NCBI RefSeq assembly: GCF_025666195.1
Contig: NZ_CP102592.1
Coordinates: forward strand, 496,001 to 560,000
DNA length: 64,000 nt
Origin: Xanthomonas sp. CFBP 8443
GTDB lineage: Bacteria > Pseudomonadota > Gammaproteobacteria > Xanthomonadales > Xanthomonadaceae
Reading direction: 5' to 3'
Shown: in pieces, positions 1 to 8,464 of the stretch
Numbering within the stretch: the stretch's first letter is position 1
Layout of the letters: the number at the start of each line of letters is the position of its first letter
Translations under genes and position numbers: made by a program
Notes under the pieces: model-generated
Seen by the model: only the letters and a program-made list of their open reading frames with translations
Told to the model about the DNA's origin: nothing
The model's database searches: none

Positions 1-2
1 CG

Positions 3-458
3 CTGGTGGCGCGGCGGTTGGCGATCATGCCGCAGGTGGTCTGCGCCAGCCCGGACTATCTCGCCCGCTTCGGCACGCCGCGCCATCCCGACGACCTTGC
101 CGCGCATCAAGTGGTGAAGTTCTTCTCGAGCGGCGGCGCCACCGACAACACCCTGGACCTGCGCGTCGGCGGCCAGGTGCGTGCGTTCGCGCTCGACGGG
201 TGGATGTCGGTCAACGATGCCGAGAACAACGTCATCTGCGCGCTGCGCGGCTGCGGCTTGATCCAGCTGCCGCGCTTCCATGTCGAAGACGAGTTGCGGG
301 ACGGACGCCTGGTCGAAGTGCTGGCCGACTGGCCGAGCCCGGACTTCCCGCTGTCGGCGATGTATCCGCAGCACCGCCAGCTGTCGCCGCGGGTTCGCGT
401 GTTCGTCGATTGGCTGAGCAAGCTGTACGCAGAGAAGTTCGGACATCCGGGGGAGTGA
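3..458 (+). CDS. LysR-family transcriptional regulator, C-terminal part (5' truncated by window edge)
   Basis: Only the C-terminal half of the effector-binding domain is present; the N-terminal winged helix-turn-helix lies upstream of the window. The reading frame is open from the first bases to a TGA at 458. The segment 'ASPDYLARFGTPRHPDDLAAHQ' style of pattern (ASPxYL, then HPDDLxxHxxV) is typical of the LysR substrate-binding fold, as is the later 'GCGLIQLPRF' and the closing 'RVFVDWLSK' helix. It resembles the large group of LysR proteins that regulate a divergent oxidoreductase or efflux gene, but the partner gene would be outside the window. The ligand cannot be inferred. Confidence 0.85.
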   Translation: MVARRLAIMPQVVCASPDYLARFGTPRHPDDLAAHQVVKFFSSGGATDNTLDLRVGGQVRAFALDGWMSVNDAENNVICALRGCGLIQLPRFHVEDELRDGRLVEVLADWPSPDFPLSAMYPQHRQLSPRVRVFVDWLSKLYAEKFGHPGE

Positions 459-718
459 ATTATGAAACGCTGGGGCTCTCGGAAGAGTGCTGGAGATGCG
501 CTGCTGTGTAGTGCTGTCGAAAACGCGGCGCAATTTTCGTAGACTTTCGAGAAAGGGAAACGAAGTGCAAATGGGCCCGATACGCTCGATGGACCCCGGT
601 GTGATCGCCTTCCCGTCATCTCAGCAACTCCACTACCTGAAATCTCACACGTCTGTAGCGCCGCCCCGTGCGGTTGATATCGCTTCCCGCGAGATCAAGG
701 GCTAACAAAAGGACATCG

Positions 719-1381
719 ATGCAAGGACGCGAAACGTCATCTGCCGGATGGGGCGAGTTGCTGGTCGTCGTGGCGATCGCGTTCGGGCTCCCCATCTACT
801 GGAGCTTTTCGGCGGTGCTGGCGGCCGAGGTCGATGCGTCTTTCTCGGAAGCCAGCCTGTGGTCGATGGTCTTCTATGAGCTGCTGGTCATGGCGGTGCT
901 TGGTCCGGCGCTGTGGCTGCGTGGATGGAGTGCGCAGGCATTGGGTCTCCATTGGCAGAGGCGGGACATCTGGCAAGCACTGGGACTGCTGATCGTATGC
1001 ATCGCGGCGTGCTATCCGTTGAGCTTGCTCGGGGCGTTCATGGCCGAGGGCGTGAATCCCTCCATGGATGCCATGGTCGCCAGCAACCTGTCGCTGGCCG
1101 CGATCGTGGCGATCTCGTTGGTCAATCCCGTTTTCGAGGAAGTGTTCGTCTGCGCGTATGTGATACGCGCGTTGGAGCGACGGCATAGCCGCGCGTTCGC
1201 GGTGAACGTCAGTACGGCGATCCGAGCCTCGTATCACTTGTACCAAGGCCCCATCGGCGCAATTTCATTGGTCGTGGTGGGGCTGATCCTCGGATGGTGG
1301 TTCGCACGCACAGGCCGGCTCTGGCCCGCGATCATCGCCCACGGCTTGATGGACCTGCTCGCGCTGATGGTTTATGCCTAG
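719..1381 (+). CDS. CPBP family intramembrane glutamic endopeptidase
   Basis: A 220-residue integral membrane protein of the CPBP (CAAX protease / bacteriocin-processing) family. Several hydrophobic spans are visible (about residues 12-32, 45-62, 81-100, 121-138, 178-195, 199-216). The family motifs are present: the glutamate pair with a downstream arginine at E140-E141...R150, a histidine at 173 in SYHLYQG, and a C-terminal histidine at 208 in IIAHGLMD. In this family these residues form the intramembrane active site; substrates are usually unknown. The ATG at 719 is chosen because an AAAAGGA ribosome site sits 7 bases upstream; a longer frame from 668 has no such site. It stands alone on the + strand. 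Confidence 0.8.
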   Translation: MQGRETSSAGWGELLVVVAIAFGLPIYWSFSAVLAAEVDASFSEASLWSMVFYELLVMAVLGPALWLRGWSAQALGLHWQRRDIWQALGLLIVCIAACYPLSLLGAFMAEGVNPSMDAMVASNLSLAAIVAISLVNPVFEEVFVCAYVIRALERRHSRAFAVNVSTAIRASYHLYQGPIGAISLVVVGLILGWWFARTGRLWPAIIAHGLMDLLALMVYA

Positions 1382-1549
1382 CATGTGGCGCAACAGAAGG
1401 CGCGGAGCAGCGTCTTCCGCCGGACCATGGTCCATGGTGCGCTGCGGCGCGATTCGGATCTCGGAAGGTATGAGTCGCAGCTGCTTCGGATTGGGCGGGC
1501 CGCTGCTGAGGCGTGACATCAAGTGCCGTATTGGGCCAGGGAGACGTCT

Positions 1550-2134
1550 GTGAGAACAATGATCCTGATGCTGGCAGCAGCAGTGCTTGCGCTTCCTCGC
1601 GGGGCTGTCGCGCGCTCTTCAGAGGATGAGGTGGCGGCCGCAACGTCTTATGCCCAAAGCGTGGGAATCCCGGTGGAGGAGGCTGCCAGGAGGCTGTATA
1701 TGCAGGAGCATGCCCAGGCCCAGGTGTCCCGCATTGTCGACCGCTATAGCGGTAGGTTGGCGGGCGCGTACTGGGAAGACATGCCAACGCTGCAGTTCGT
1801 GATACGGCTCAAGGGCTCGGCGCCGGTGACGCCCGTGCCGAACGTGGCAACTGCAAGGGGAGAGCTTCCCATCGTGATAAAGATGGGAGCACCGGCTACC
1901 ATCGATGAGCTTTGGGAAAAGATCAAACGGCATCACGCCGATCTGTACGAAACGGTTCCAGGACTGCAAGGGATCTTTGTCGATGAGCGCACAGGGGATA
2001 TCGTGCTTCATGTGTACAGCGAGACGCTCGATCGCCGCGACTACAGCAGTCGGATACCGGCCTTGAGGCGTAAGCTGGATGCGCCGGTCAGGATCGAGTT
2101 CTTGTCCGGCCCCATGCGCAATCCCCTGGAGTGA
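1550..2134 (+). CDS. secreted protein of unknown function
   Basis: A 194-residue protein with a clear signal peptide: a basic start, a hydrophobic core of about 15 residues and a likely cut after 'GAVA' near residue 21. The GTG start at 1550 is preferred because GGGAGA lies 5 bases upstream; an ATG at 1559 is possible. The mature part has a helical N-terminal stretch ('VEEAARRLYMQEHAQAQVSRI') followed by two short alpha/beta segments, the first with 'RLAGAYWEDMPTLQFVIRLKG'. This layout recalls N-terminal regions of secreted peptidases in xanthomonads, but no catalytic domain follows, so the resemblance is only suggestive. No pathway can be assigned. Confidence 0.65.
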   Translation: MRTMILMLAAAVLALPRGAVARSSEDEVAAATSYAQSVGIPVEEAARRLYMQEHAQAQVSRIVDRYSGRLAGAYWEDMPTLQFVIRLKGSAPVTPVPNVATARGELPIVIKMGAPATIDELWEKIKRHHADLYETVPGLQGIFVDERTGDIVLHVYSETLDRRDYSSRIPALRRKLDAPVRIEFLSGPMRNPLE

Positions 2135-2404
2135 TGTTGCCTCGCGTGCAACGCATCAGCGGTTGCTCGTGCAGATGGAGCCAATGCGGTGACCTGCACG
2201 CTGTTCTTCTGCTCCACGGTAGAGATCAGGGGCGTCGAACGGAATTCCGGAGTAGCATGCCACTGCCGGCACGTATCCAGGTTCAAACGCGCTCATTTTT
2301 TACTGCGGCGCGACGAGACAGTCAGTAACGGCAACGCACGCCACGCGCGCAAACGCGAGGGTGCCCTGCGATGCAGCCGGCCAAGAGCCGGCGCACGCCG
2401 CAGC

Positions 2405-4495
2405 CTAGTAGCGGTAGGACACCGTGAAGCTGGCGGTGCGCGGGATGTCCGGCCAGACTTCGAAGGTGCTGAAGGCGTGGGTGTAGCCGCGCTTGTCGGC
2501 CACGTTGTCGATGCGCATGCCCATCGTGAGCTGGCGACTGATCTCGTAGTCCATCGACAGGTCCGTGCGCCAGTACGACGGCAGTTCGAAGCTGCCGTCC
2601 ACGTCGCCGGTGCGGGTGCCGGTGTAGGTGGAGGACGCACCGAGGCGCAGGCCGCTCAGGACGCCCTCGCTGAAGCGGTAGTCGCTCTGCAGCACGAAGC
2701 TGTGCCTGGGCACGTTGCGGATGGGCGCGCCGACCAGGGTGGCGTTGGTGTCTTCCACCGTCTTGGCGCGCGTGTAGGCGTAGCCGGTCTGCACGGTCCA
2801 GCCCTGCATGGCCAGCCGCGCGGAGAGGTCGACGCCTTCCGAGCGCTGCTTGCCGATGGCGGCGAGCGAGCTGGGATTGTCGCGATCGGAGACCGCCACG
2901 TGCTCGCGTTCGAGCCGGAACAACGCGCCCGTCGCCACCAGCCGCCCATTCCAGAACGAGGACTTTGCGCCGACTTCGTACTGCACGCCGGTTTCCGGCT
3001 CCAGCGGCGTGCCGCTCGCGGTCAGCCCGGACACCGGCAGGAACGAGGTGGTGCGGTTCGCGAACAGGGCCAGGTTCTCGTGCGGCGTGTAGAGCAGGCC
3101 CAACTGGCTGGTCCAGGCGTCCTGCTTCTGCTTGAAGCTGCCGCTGCCGCCCCGGCCCGTCAGCGAGGCGGTGTCCTGCCGATACGTGGACCAGCGCGCG
3201 CCCACTACCGCCCGCAACGTGTCGGTCAGGCCGATGCGGTCCTGCGCGAACAGGCCGAGGGTGCGGATGGCTTCCTCGCTGGTGCTGCTGCGCGAGGGGA
3301 GCGGGACGACCTCGGGCCTACGGTCGAACTGGTAGACCGGCGCGTAAAGGTCTAGGCTGTCGGCCAGCCCGGTGGTGTTGGCGTTGTGGCGTTTGAAGCG
3401 CGTGTAGTCGCCGCCGGCCACGAACTCGTGGGTGATCGCGCCGGTGCTGGTCTGCCAGGCGAGGTCGTTGTGCGCCGACCATGCTTCGCCGGCACTCTGT
3501 CCATCGAGCACCGCGCGGGTCAGCGTGCGTTGCGGCTCGTCCCAGCCGAGCACGCCGAAGATGTTCTCTTCGTCGACCTCTTCCCGCGTCCACGAGATCG
3601 CGGCGCGGTAGCGGACGCTGTCGCTGAAGCGATGCTCCAGGCGCGCGCTGACGTCGGTATTGCTGCGCACGGACGGATCGAACGTGGGATCGACCAGGCT
3701 GAGCGAACGCGGCAGCGGGCCGTTCGGGTTCGCCAGCACGGTGCCTTCGGCAGGCACGCCGTTGAAGAAGCCTTCGATGCGGTTGCGGGTGTGGAACGCC
3801 TCCAGCGTCACGGTGGTGCGTTCGCCCAGATCGATAGCCAGCGACGGCGCGATGAACTGGTGCTGCCGGTTCCAGAAATCCACGAACGACTTGCTGTCGT
3901 CGAAGGCGCCGGTGACGCGGAAGCGCACGGAGCCGTCGGCGGACAGCGGGCCTGTGAGATCCACGGTGGCGCGCCAGTCGTCGAAACGCGCGTACTTCAC
4001 CGCGCCCTCGAAGCCCCAGACGCTTTCCGGCTGCTTGGTGACGATGTTGACCACGGCGCCCGGCTGCAGCTGCCCGTACAGGACCGAGGCCGGTCCCTTG
4101 AGCACTTCGATGCGTTCGATGGCGACCGCGTCGCGTGCCTGGCGCAAGGCGTTGGCGGTCATGCCGTTGACGGTCTGGTTGGCCGCGAAGCCGCGGATCA
4201 GGTAGGTGTCGCCGAACGCATCGAGCGTGGAGCCGTCGCGCGAGGCGCCCGGCACGAAGCGCAGCGCATCGCCCACGGTTTCGCTTCCGGTCGCCTCGAT
4301 CATGGCGCGATCGATCACGTCCACGGTCTGCGGAATCTGCAGCGTCGTGTCGCTGGTCACGCGCCCGTAGACGGAGATCTGGTCCAGCGTGACCGGATCG
4401 GTTTCCGCGTCCTGTGCGGCCGCCGACTGGCTCGCCAGGCCCAATGCAAACGCGATGGCCAGAGGCAGGCGGTTGGGACGGGGACGCAAGGACAT
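2405..4495 (-). CDS. TonB-dependent siderophore receptor
   Basis: A 696-residue outer-membrane receptor for a ferric siderophore. Visible parts in order: signal peptide (residues 1-26, ending SAAAQ), a plug domain with 'PQTVDVIDRAMIE', 'GDTYLIRGF', 'IERIEVLKGPASVLYG' and 'PGAVVNIVTKQP', then a 22-strand-type barrel ending in an aromatic C-terminus ('SFTVSYRY'). The plug motifs and length fit the TIGR01783-type siderophore receptors (FpvA/FhuA-like). The start at 4495 gives the signal peptide; upstream extension is not credible. A Fur-box-like inverted repeat lies 13 bases before the start, indicating iron repression. The specific siderophore cannot be read from sequence. Confidence 0.93.
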   Translation of the reverse strand: MSLRPRPNRLPLAIAFALGLASQSAAAQDAETDPVTLDQISVYGRVTSDTTLQIPQTVDVIDRAMIEATGSETVGDALRFVPGASRDGSTLDAFGDTYLIRGFAANQTVNGMTANALRQARDAVAIERIEVLKGPASVLYGQLQPGAVVNIVTKQPESVWGFEGAVKYARFDDWRATVDLTGPLSADGSVRFRVTGAFDDSKSFVDFWNRQHQFIAPSLAIDLGERTTVTLEAFHTRNRIEGFFNGVPAEGTVLANPNGPLPRSLSLVDPTFDPSVRSNTDVSARLEHRFSDSVRYRAAISWTREEVDEENIFGVLGWDEPQRTLTRAVLDGQSAGEAWSAHNDLAWQTSTGAITHEFVAGGDYTRFKRHNANTTGLADSLDLYAPVYQFDRRPEVVPLPSRSSTSEEAIRTLGLFAQDRIGLTDTLRAVVGARWSTYRQDTASLTGRGGSGSFKQKQDAWTSQLGLLYTPHENLALFANRTTSFLPVSGLTASGTPLEPETGVQYEVGAKSSFWNGRLVATGALFRLEREHVAVSDRDNPSSLAAIGKQRSEGVDLSARLAMQGWTVQTGYAYTRAKTVEDTNATLVGAPIRNVPRHSFVLQSDYRFSEGVLSGLRLGASSTYTGTRTGDVDGSFELPSYWRTDLSMDYEISRQLTMGMRIDNVADKRGYTHAFSTFEVWPDIPRTASFTVSYRY

Positions 4496-4507
4496 GACCG
4501 ATTCCGG

Positions 4508-4527
4508 AATGAGAGTTAATCTCATAT
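4508..4527 (-). promoter_or_regulatory. Fur-box-like operator of the siderophore receptor gene
   Basis: ATGAGA (4509-4514) and TCTCAT (4520-4525) form a perfect 6-bp inverted repeat around GTTAA, inside the AT-rich stretch 4508-4527. The half-site TGAGA/TCTCA is the core of Fur operators in xanthomonads. It lies directly upstream of the receptor start codon at 4495, so it probably overlaps the promoter or leader. Confidence 0.65.
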
Positions 4528-4722
4528 GGTAGCTGAATGGGGGAGGGCTCGCGTCTTTTGGGCTGCTTGGCGACCACCAGGAGTGCGGCTGGACCGCCGG
4601 CGCAAGCTGTTCGGTACATCGCAGGATTCTCGTGGGGAGGTCGTAGTGTTGCTCCCGCGAGCGCGGCTGCCCGCGCAAGCCAGTCGTGTAAGCTCGCGTT
4701 TTTCCTGGGGGGGAGGGGCGCC

Positions 4723-5136
4723 ATGGTCAGGATACTTGCGGCTTTGTTGTGCATGCTGGCGCTGCCGGCGTCGGCCCAGTCGGCCTACAAATGCAAGGAT
4801 CCCAAGCTCGGGACGGTGTACCAGTCCGTGCCCTGCGCGAACGGCACCGAGCAGAAGCGATGGGAGACCGCGGCGTCCGCTGCGCCTGCCGGCGGCCAAG
4901 GCCCGCAACGGGCATCGCAACCGCCTGCCGGCCAGAACGGCCAACAGGCGCCTTCCGGCAGCGGCCAGGAGCCCAGCTTCGGCGCGAGCCTGATCAGCTC
5001 GGTGCGCGCGCCGGGTCCGGAAGCCTGCACGCGCGCCAGGCACGTGCGCGACAGCGCCCGCAACGACCCGGCCATGAAAGACGATCGCGATTTCATGCAG
5101 GCGGTCGAGAAAGCCGTGACCCAAGCCTGCAAGTGA
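4723..5136 (+). CDS. secreted DUF4124-type protein
   Basis: A 137-residue exported protein. Residues 1-18 form a signal peptide ending PASAQS. Residues 20-40 carry the DUF4124-like signature YKCKD...GxVYQSxPC with two cysteines. A Pro/Gln/Gly-rich linker (about 48-85) precedes a helical C-terminus with two further cysteines (C102, C136). The ATG at 4723 has a strong GGGAGGGG ribosome site. Proteins with this N-terminal domain are common in xanthomonads and have no known function. It is divergent from the siderophore receptor gene, 228 bases away. Confidence 0.75.
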   Translation: MVRILAALLCMLALPASAQSAYKCKDPKLGTVYQSVPCANGTEQKRWETAASAAPAGGQGPQRASQPPAGQNGQQAPSGSGQEPSFGASLISSVRAPGPEACTRARHVRDSARNDPAMKDDRDFMQAVEKAVTQACK

Positions 5137-5511
5137 ATCGGCGGCGCCGCGCCGCGGCAGCGACGGTGTGAGCTGCCGGTCTGGAGCGGCAGCGAGCGTC
5201 ATGGGCGGCTGCAATCCGCTTCAAGGACCCAACATCGGCGTGCACGGCCGCGATCCCGGCCGAAGGCGCGCGGGCAATCGCGAGTAGTTCCTCAACGTGC
5301 GCAGCAATCCACGCCGCTGCGGCCGACGCGAGAGCCGTGACATCCCAGGCGGAAACGCGGTTCCGCTCGGACAAGTGCTGCACATGAGCCCCGTGACCGC
5401 TGGGACGATGCCGTCTGCCGCACGATGGAATGCGGCAAAGTCCTGGAGCGTGTGGCCGATACCATCACGAGCGGCGGTATCGCGGCGATCTGGCGGCGCA
5501 GGCAGCGCCGA
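5137..5511. other. intergenic region without a supported gene
   Basis: About 375 bases between a + strand gene and a convergent - strand gene. Open frames cross it in several frames but none has a credible start, domain or codon pattern. No clear repeat of the families seen elsewhere in the window and no obvious terminator hairpin with a T-run was found. Confidence 0.5.
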
Positions 5512-6249
5512 TCAGCACGGCGCTGCCTGGCCGGCCGCATAGCGCACGCCCTGCCGCAGCTGCGCCAGGAAATTCGGGTCGGCGTACACCGCCGCGTCGT
5601 GACCCAGGCCGGTGTACCAGGCACGGCCGCCGTCGAAGCCGTGGCACCAGGCGATGGGGTGGTCCGCGCCCATGCTGCCGCCTTCGTACAGGCCTTCGTC
5701 CACAGTGGCGATGACCTGCACCTGGGCGCGCGGGTTGCTGCGGTAGTCGTAGATCTCGTCGCGGATCGGCCAGGACGCGCCGTCGGGGCGGCCGTCGCGC
5801 TCGGGTTGCACGCGGGTGGATTGCAGTCCGGGCGGATGGCCCTTGAACCATGCGCCGACCAGGCGCCCGTACCACGGCCAGGTGTAGCCGGTGTCGGCGG
5901 CCGAGTGCACGCCGACGAAGCCGCCGCCGTTGTGCACGAAGCCTTCGAAGGCGCGCTGCTGCGCCGGGTCGAGGATCTCGCCGGTGGTGCTGGCGAAGAC
6001 CACCACGCGATAGCGGGCCAGGTTGGCTGCGGTGAAGTCGTTCGCGTCCTCGCTGTGGTCGGCGACCAAGCCCTCTTCGCTCGCCAGCTGGCGCAGCGTC
6101 GCTACCGCGGTGGGAATCGACTCGTGACGGAAGCCGGCGGTCTTGCTGAAGATCAGCATGCGTTCCGGCGTCGGCGTCGGCGTCGGCGCGGGTGCGGCGG
6201 CGACGACGCCGGCGAGCAGGGTGACGAGCGGGAAGGCGAGCGGGTGCAT
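5512..6249 (-). CDS. exported ThuA-like domain protein
   Basis: A 245-residue protein with a signal peptide (about residues 1-19) followed by a short Pro/Thr linker. The rest matches the ThuA-like fold (class I glutamine amidotransferase-like): 'MLIFSKTAGFRHESIP' at the start, 'VVFASTTGEIL', 'FVHNGGGFVGVHSAADT', and 'HPIAWCHGFDGGRAWYTGLGHD' near the end. The family was named after trehalose utilisation and includes sugar-binding or hydrolase domains; enzymatic function is not established. The ATG at 6249 gives the signal peptide. It stands alone between two unrelated + strand genes. Confidence 0.85.
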   Translation of the reverse strand: MHPLAFPLVTLLAGVVAAAPAPTPTPTPERMLIFSKTAGFRHESIPTAVATLRQLASEEGLVADHSEDANDFTAANLARYRVVVFASTTGEILDPAQQRAFEGFVHNGGGFVGVHSAADTGYTWPWYGRLVGAWFKGHPPGLQSTRVQPERDGRPDGASWPIRDEIYDYRSNPRAQVQVIATVDEGLYEGGSMGADHPIAWCHGFDGGRAWYTGLGHDAAVYADPNFLAQLRQGVRYAAGQAAPC

Positions 6250-6474
6250 GATGGGATTCTGCCTCGGATGCCGGCCGGCGGGGAGCGGGATCGCGGATGG
6301 GATCGGCGTGCGCCTTGCCCAAGATTACACGCGCGTCGCGCCGGCGTGCGCCGCAGCCGAAGGCGCTTTCGTGCATGCAGGGCCCGAACGCCGACCGCGG
6401 AGAGTTCTGGCACGCTGGCTGGCGGTGCGCAAGATGAAGCAGAATTCCTCTCCCTTCCCGAGCTTGGACACGCG

Positions 6475-7206
6475 ATGTCAGGACGATGCAAGTGGACCGC
6501 GGTGCTGCTGTGCATGGCCGCGTTCGGCGCCGCAGCGGCCACGCCGGCGCCGGTCGAGTACGGCACCAAGGACGGTTGGGGTAGCCTGCAGATCAGCGGG
6601 CAGGGCGGCGTCCGCCAGTTCGAGATCGAGGCGGTGGGCGCCAACGGCCATACCTGCGCGCTGTCGGGGACGCTGCGTGGCGAGATCGCCGAGGCCACCG
6701 ATGGCAGCGACACGCCGTGCCGCGTGTCGTTCAAGCGCACGCCTGGCGGGTTCGAGGCGACGCCCCTGACCGAGGACAGCTGCCGCGACTATTGCGGCGC
6801 GCGCGCCGGCTTCGACGGCGAGTACCTGGCGTTGCCGCCAGGCTGCACCGCGGCGGCGAGCGGCAAGCGACGCTCGGCGTACCTGGCCGACTATCGCGGC
6901 AAGCGTTATGCGGCCGCGCTGGCGGGCATGGATGCATTCGGCAAGGAGTGCGGCACGTTCTTCAACTGGCTGGAGCGCGACCGCTTCGCCAACGATCGCG
7001 CCATCGCCCTGCTGCGCCTGGGCCGCCCCAAGGACTGCCTGGCCGCGCTGGACAGCACCATCGCCGGCGCCAGTCGCGACGAGGATTCGCTGCAGCAGGA
7101 GCTGGACAAGAACGGCAGCATGCTGCCGCCAAGCGATTGGGACAGCTATCTGCCGATCGCCAAGTCCACCTGGTTCAACCGCAAGCTGTGCGAGGCGGCA
7201 AAGTAG
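6475..7206 (+). CDS. secreted cysteine-containing hypothetical protein
   Basis: A 243-residue protein with a signal peptide (residues 1-22, ending GAAAA). The N-terminal half reads like a small beta-sandwich ('YGTKDGWGSLQISG...RQFEIEAVGANGHTC'), with paired cysteines at C61/C82 and C102/C106. The C-terminal half is helical ('RYAAALAGMDAFGKECGTFF...ANDRAIALLRLGRPKDCLAALD'), reminiscent of TPR-like pairing. I do not recognise a named family; similar proteins occur in xanthomonads. It is followed by a REP-like half element and then a convergent acyltransferase gene. Confidence 0.7.
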   Translation: MSGRCKWTAVLLCMAAFGAAAATPAPVEYGTKDGWGSLQISGQGGVRQFEIEAVGANGHTCALSGTLRGEIAEATDGSDTPCRVSFKRTPGGFEATPLTEDSCRDYCGARAGFDGEYLALPPGCTAAASGKRRSAYLADYRGKRYAAALAGMDAFGKECGTFFNWLERDRFANDRAIALLRLGRPKDCLAALDSTIAGASRDEDSLQQELDKNGSMLPPSDWDSYLPIAKSTWFNRKLCEAAK

Positions 7207-7250
7207 CCTCGGGCCATCCGTCGCGACGAACGAAGCGCCCCCACTCGCCC

Positions 7251-7277
7251 CTGTAGGAGCGGCTTCAGCCGCGACAG
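7251..7277. repeat. single REP-like half element
   Basis: One copy of the family core TGTAGGAGCGGCTTCAGCC followed by GCGACAG, in the gap between convergent genes. Its own inner palindrome GGCTTCAGCC can form a small hairpin. It has no mirror-image partner nearby, unlike most other copies in this window. Confidence 0.75.
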
Positions 7278-7405
7278 AAACCTTGGGCGACCGGAGCGGC
7301 CGCAGCCCCCCTGCAATGCCTTCCCGACGCTATCGCAAGCTGTTGTAGGCGCGCCTTCGCAGCTTCGCACTCACGCACCGGCCGCCAGCATCAACCACTT
7401 CCGCG

Positions 7406-8239
7406 TCAGCCTGGCGGCGCGTCTGGCGCCTGGCCGGCAACCAGCGCCGACGCCACGATCGCATGCACCTGCCGCGCCAGCGCCTTGCGGTCCGCGTCGT
7501 GGCCGATCGCGATCGGCGCGTGGAAGGTCACCCGCACCACGGCGCCGGACAGGCGCAGGAAGCGTGCGACGTGGGTGCCGGCCTGCATCGTGCCGTAGAA
7601 CGCGTAGGCGTCGCGCTCGCCGCCGTGCGCCAGGCTGCGGCCGTCGACGGACAGCAGGTCCAGGGTGAACGGTTGCAGCGTCCATGGCCGGGTGTCGGCG
7701 TCACCACCCAGGAACAGCGAGAACAGGCTCGACTTGAACGGGGCCACGCGCTCGCCGGAGGAGGTGGTGCCTTCGGCGAACAGCACCACGTCATGGTCGG
7801 GGCGGATCTGCGCGGCGACGGCCGCGGCCACATGGGCGGCGTCGGTCCGGCGGCGGCTGATGAACACGGTCTGCGCCAGTGCGCCGAGATGCCGCATTCC
7901 CGGCCAGCGCTCCATGTCGTTCTTGGCGATGAAGCGTGCGTGCAGCAAGCTGCCCAGCACCACGATGTCGAAATGCGAGAGATGGTTGCCGACGAACAGC
8001 GTGCCGCCGCCGCTGCGGGGGACGCCGACGCGCTCGACGCGGATGCCCAGCAGCGTGCGCAGGCAGGCGAACCACAGTCGCGGCAGCACGAAGGCGATGC
8101 GTCCGCGGGTGAAGCGCATCAGCAGCCATTGCGGCGGCAGCAGGATCGCGCTGATGAACACGAAGATGGCGAGCCTGGCGACGCTGCGCACGCTGGCGAG
8201 AAGGGAGCGCGACGCTGGCCGCGGGTGGGCAGGAGGCAT
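7406..8239 (-). CDS. 1-acyl-sn-glycerol-3-phosphate acyltransferase family protein (PlsC-like)
   Basis: A 277-residue membrane-associated acyltransferase. A hydrophobic anchor lies at about residues 18-42. Motif I NHLSHFD (residues 85-91) holds the catalytic His86 and Asp91; motif III reads FAEGTTSSG (155-162) and binds the glycerol phosphate. These are the hallmarks of the PlsC family, which transfers a second acyl chain to lysophosphatidate or to related acceptors. The start at 8239 is the first Met that precedes the anchor; no strong ribosome site is visible. The substrate may differ from that of the housekeeping PlsC, since genomes of this group encode several paralogues. Confidence 0.85.
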   Translation of the reverse strand: MPPAHPRPASRSLLASVRSVARLAIFVFISAILLPPQWLLMRFTRGRIAFVLPRLWFACLRTLLGIRVERVGVPRSGGGTLFVGNHLSHFDIVVLGSLLHARFIAKNDMERWPGMRHLGALAQTVFISRRRTDAAHVAAAVAAQIRPDHDVVLFAEGTTSSGERVAPFKSSLFSLFLGGDADTRPWTLQPFTLDLLSVDGRSLAHGGERDAYAFYGTMQAGTHVARFLRLSGAVVRVTFHAPIAIGHDADRKALARQVHAIVASALVAGQAPDAPPG

Positions 8240-8464
8240 GGCGTGGAGGGCGTGGGCGGCGCTGGAGGCAGGGCGCAGTTTACCCCGCGATCTCGCCGCC
8301 GCCGTTGGCCAGGCAGCGCCGCGTCCCCCTGGCAGTGGACGCCAGACCCTGAGGTAAACTACGCGGACTTGACGACGCGCAAGCCGTGTTCCATCGCCAG
8401 CCCCAGTCGTGAGAATCCGCACAGGCCGCCTGCCTGTGGCTCACTTCATCCCAGGGGTTTTCCC

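Noticed and set aside
2189..4519. Long plus-strand frames opposite the first siderophore receptor
   Set aside because: Shadow frames with Arg/Ala/Gly bias; the minus strand encodes a full TonB-dependent receptor with signal peptide, plug and aromatic C-terminus.
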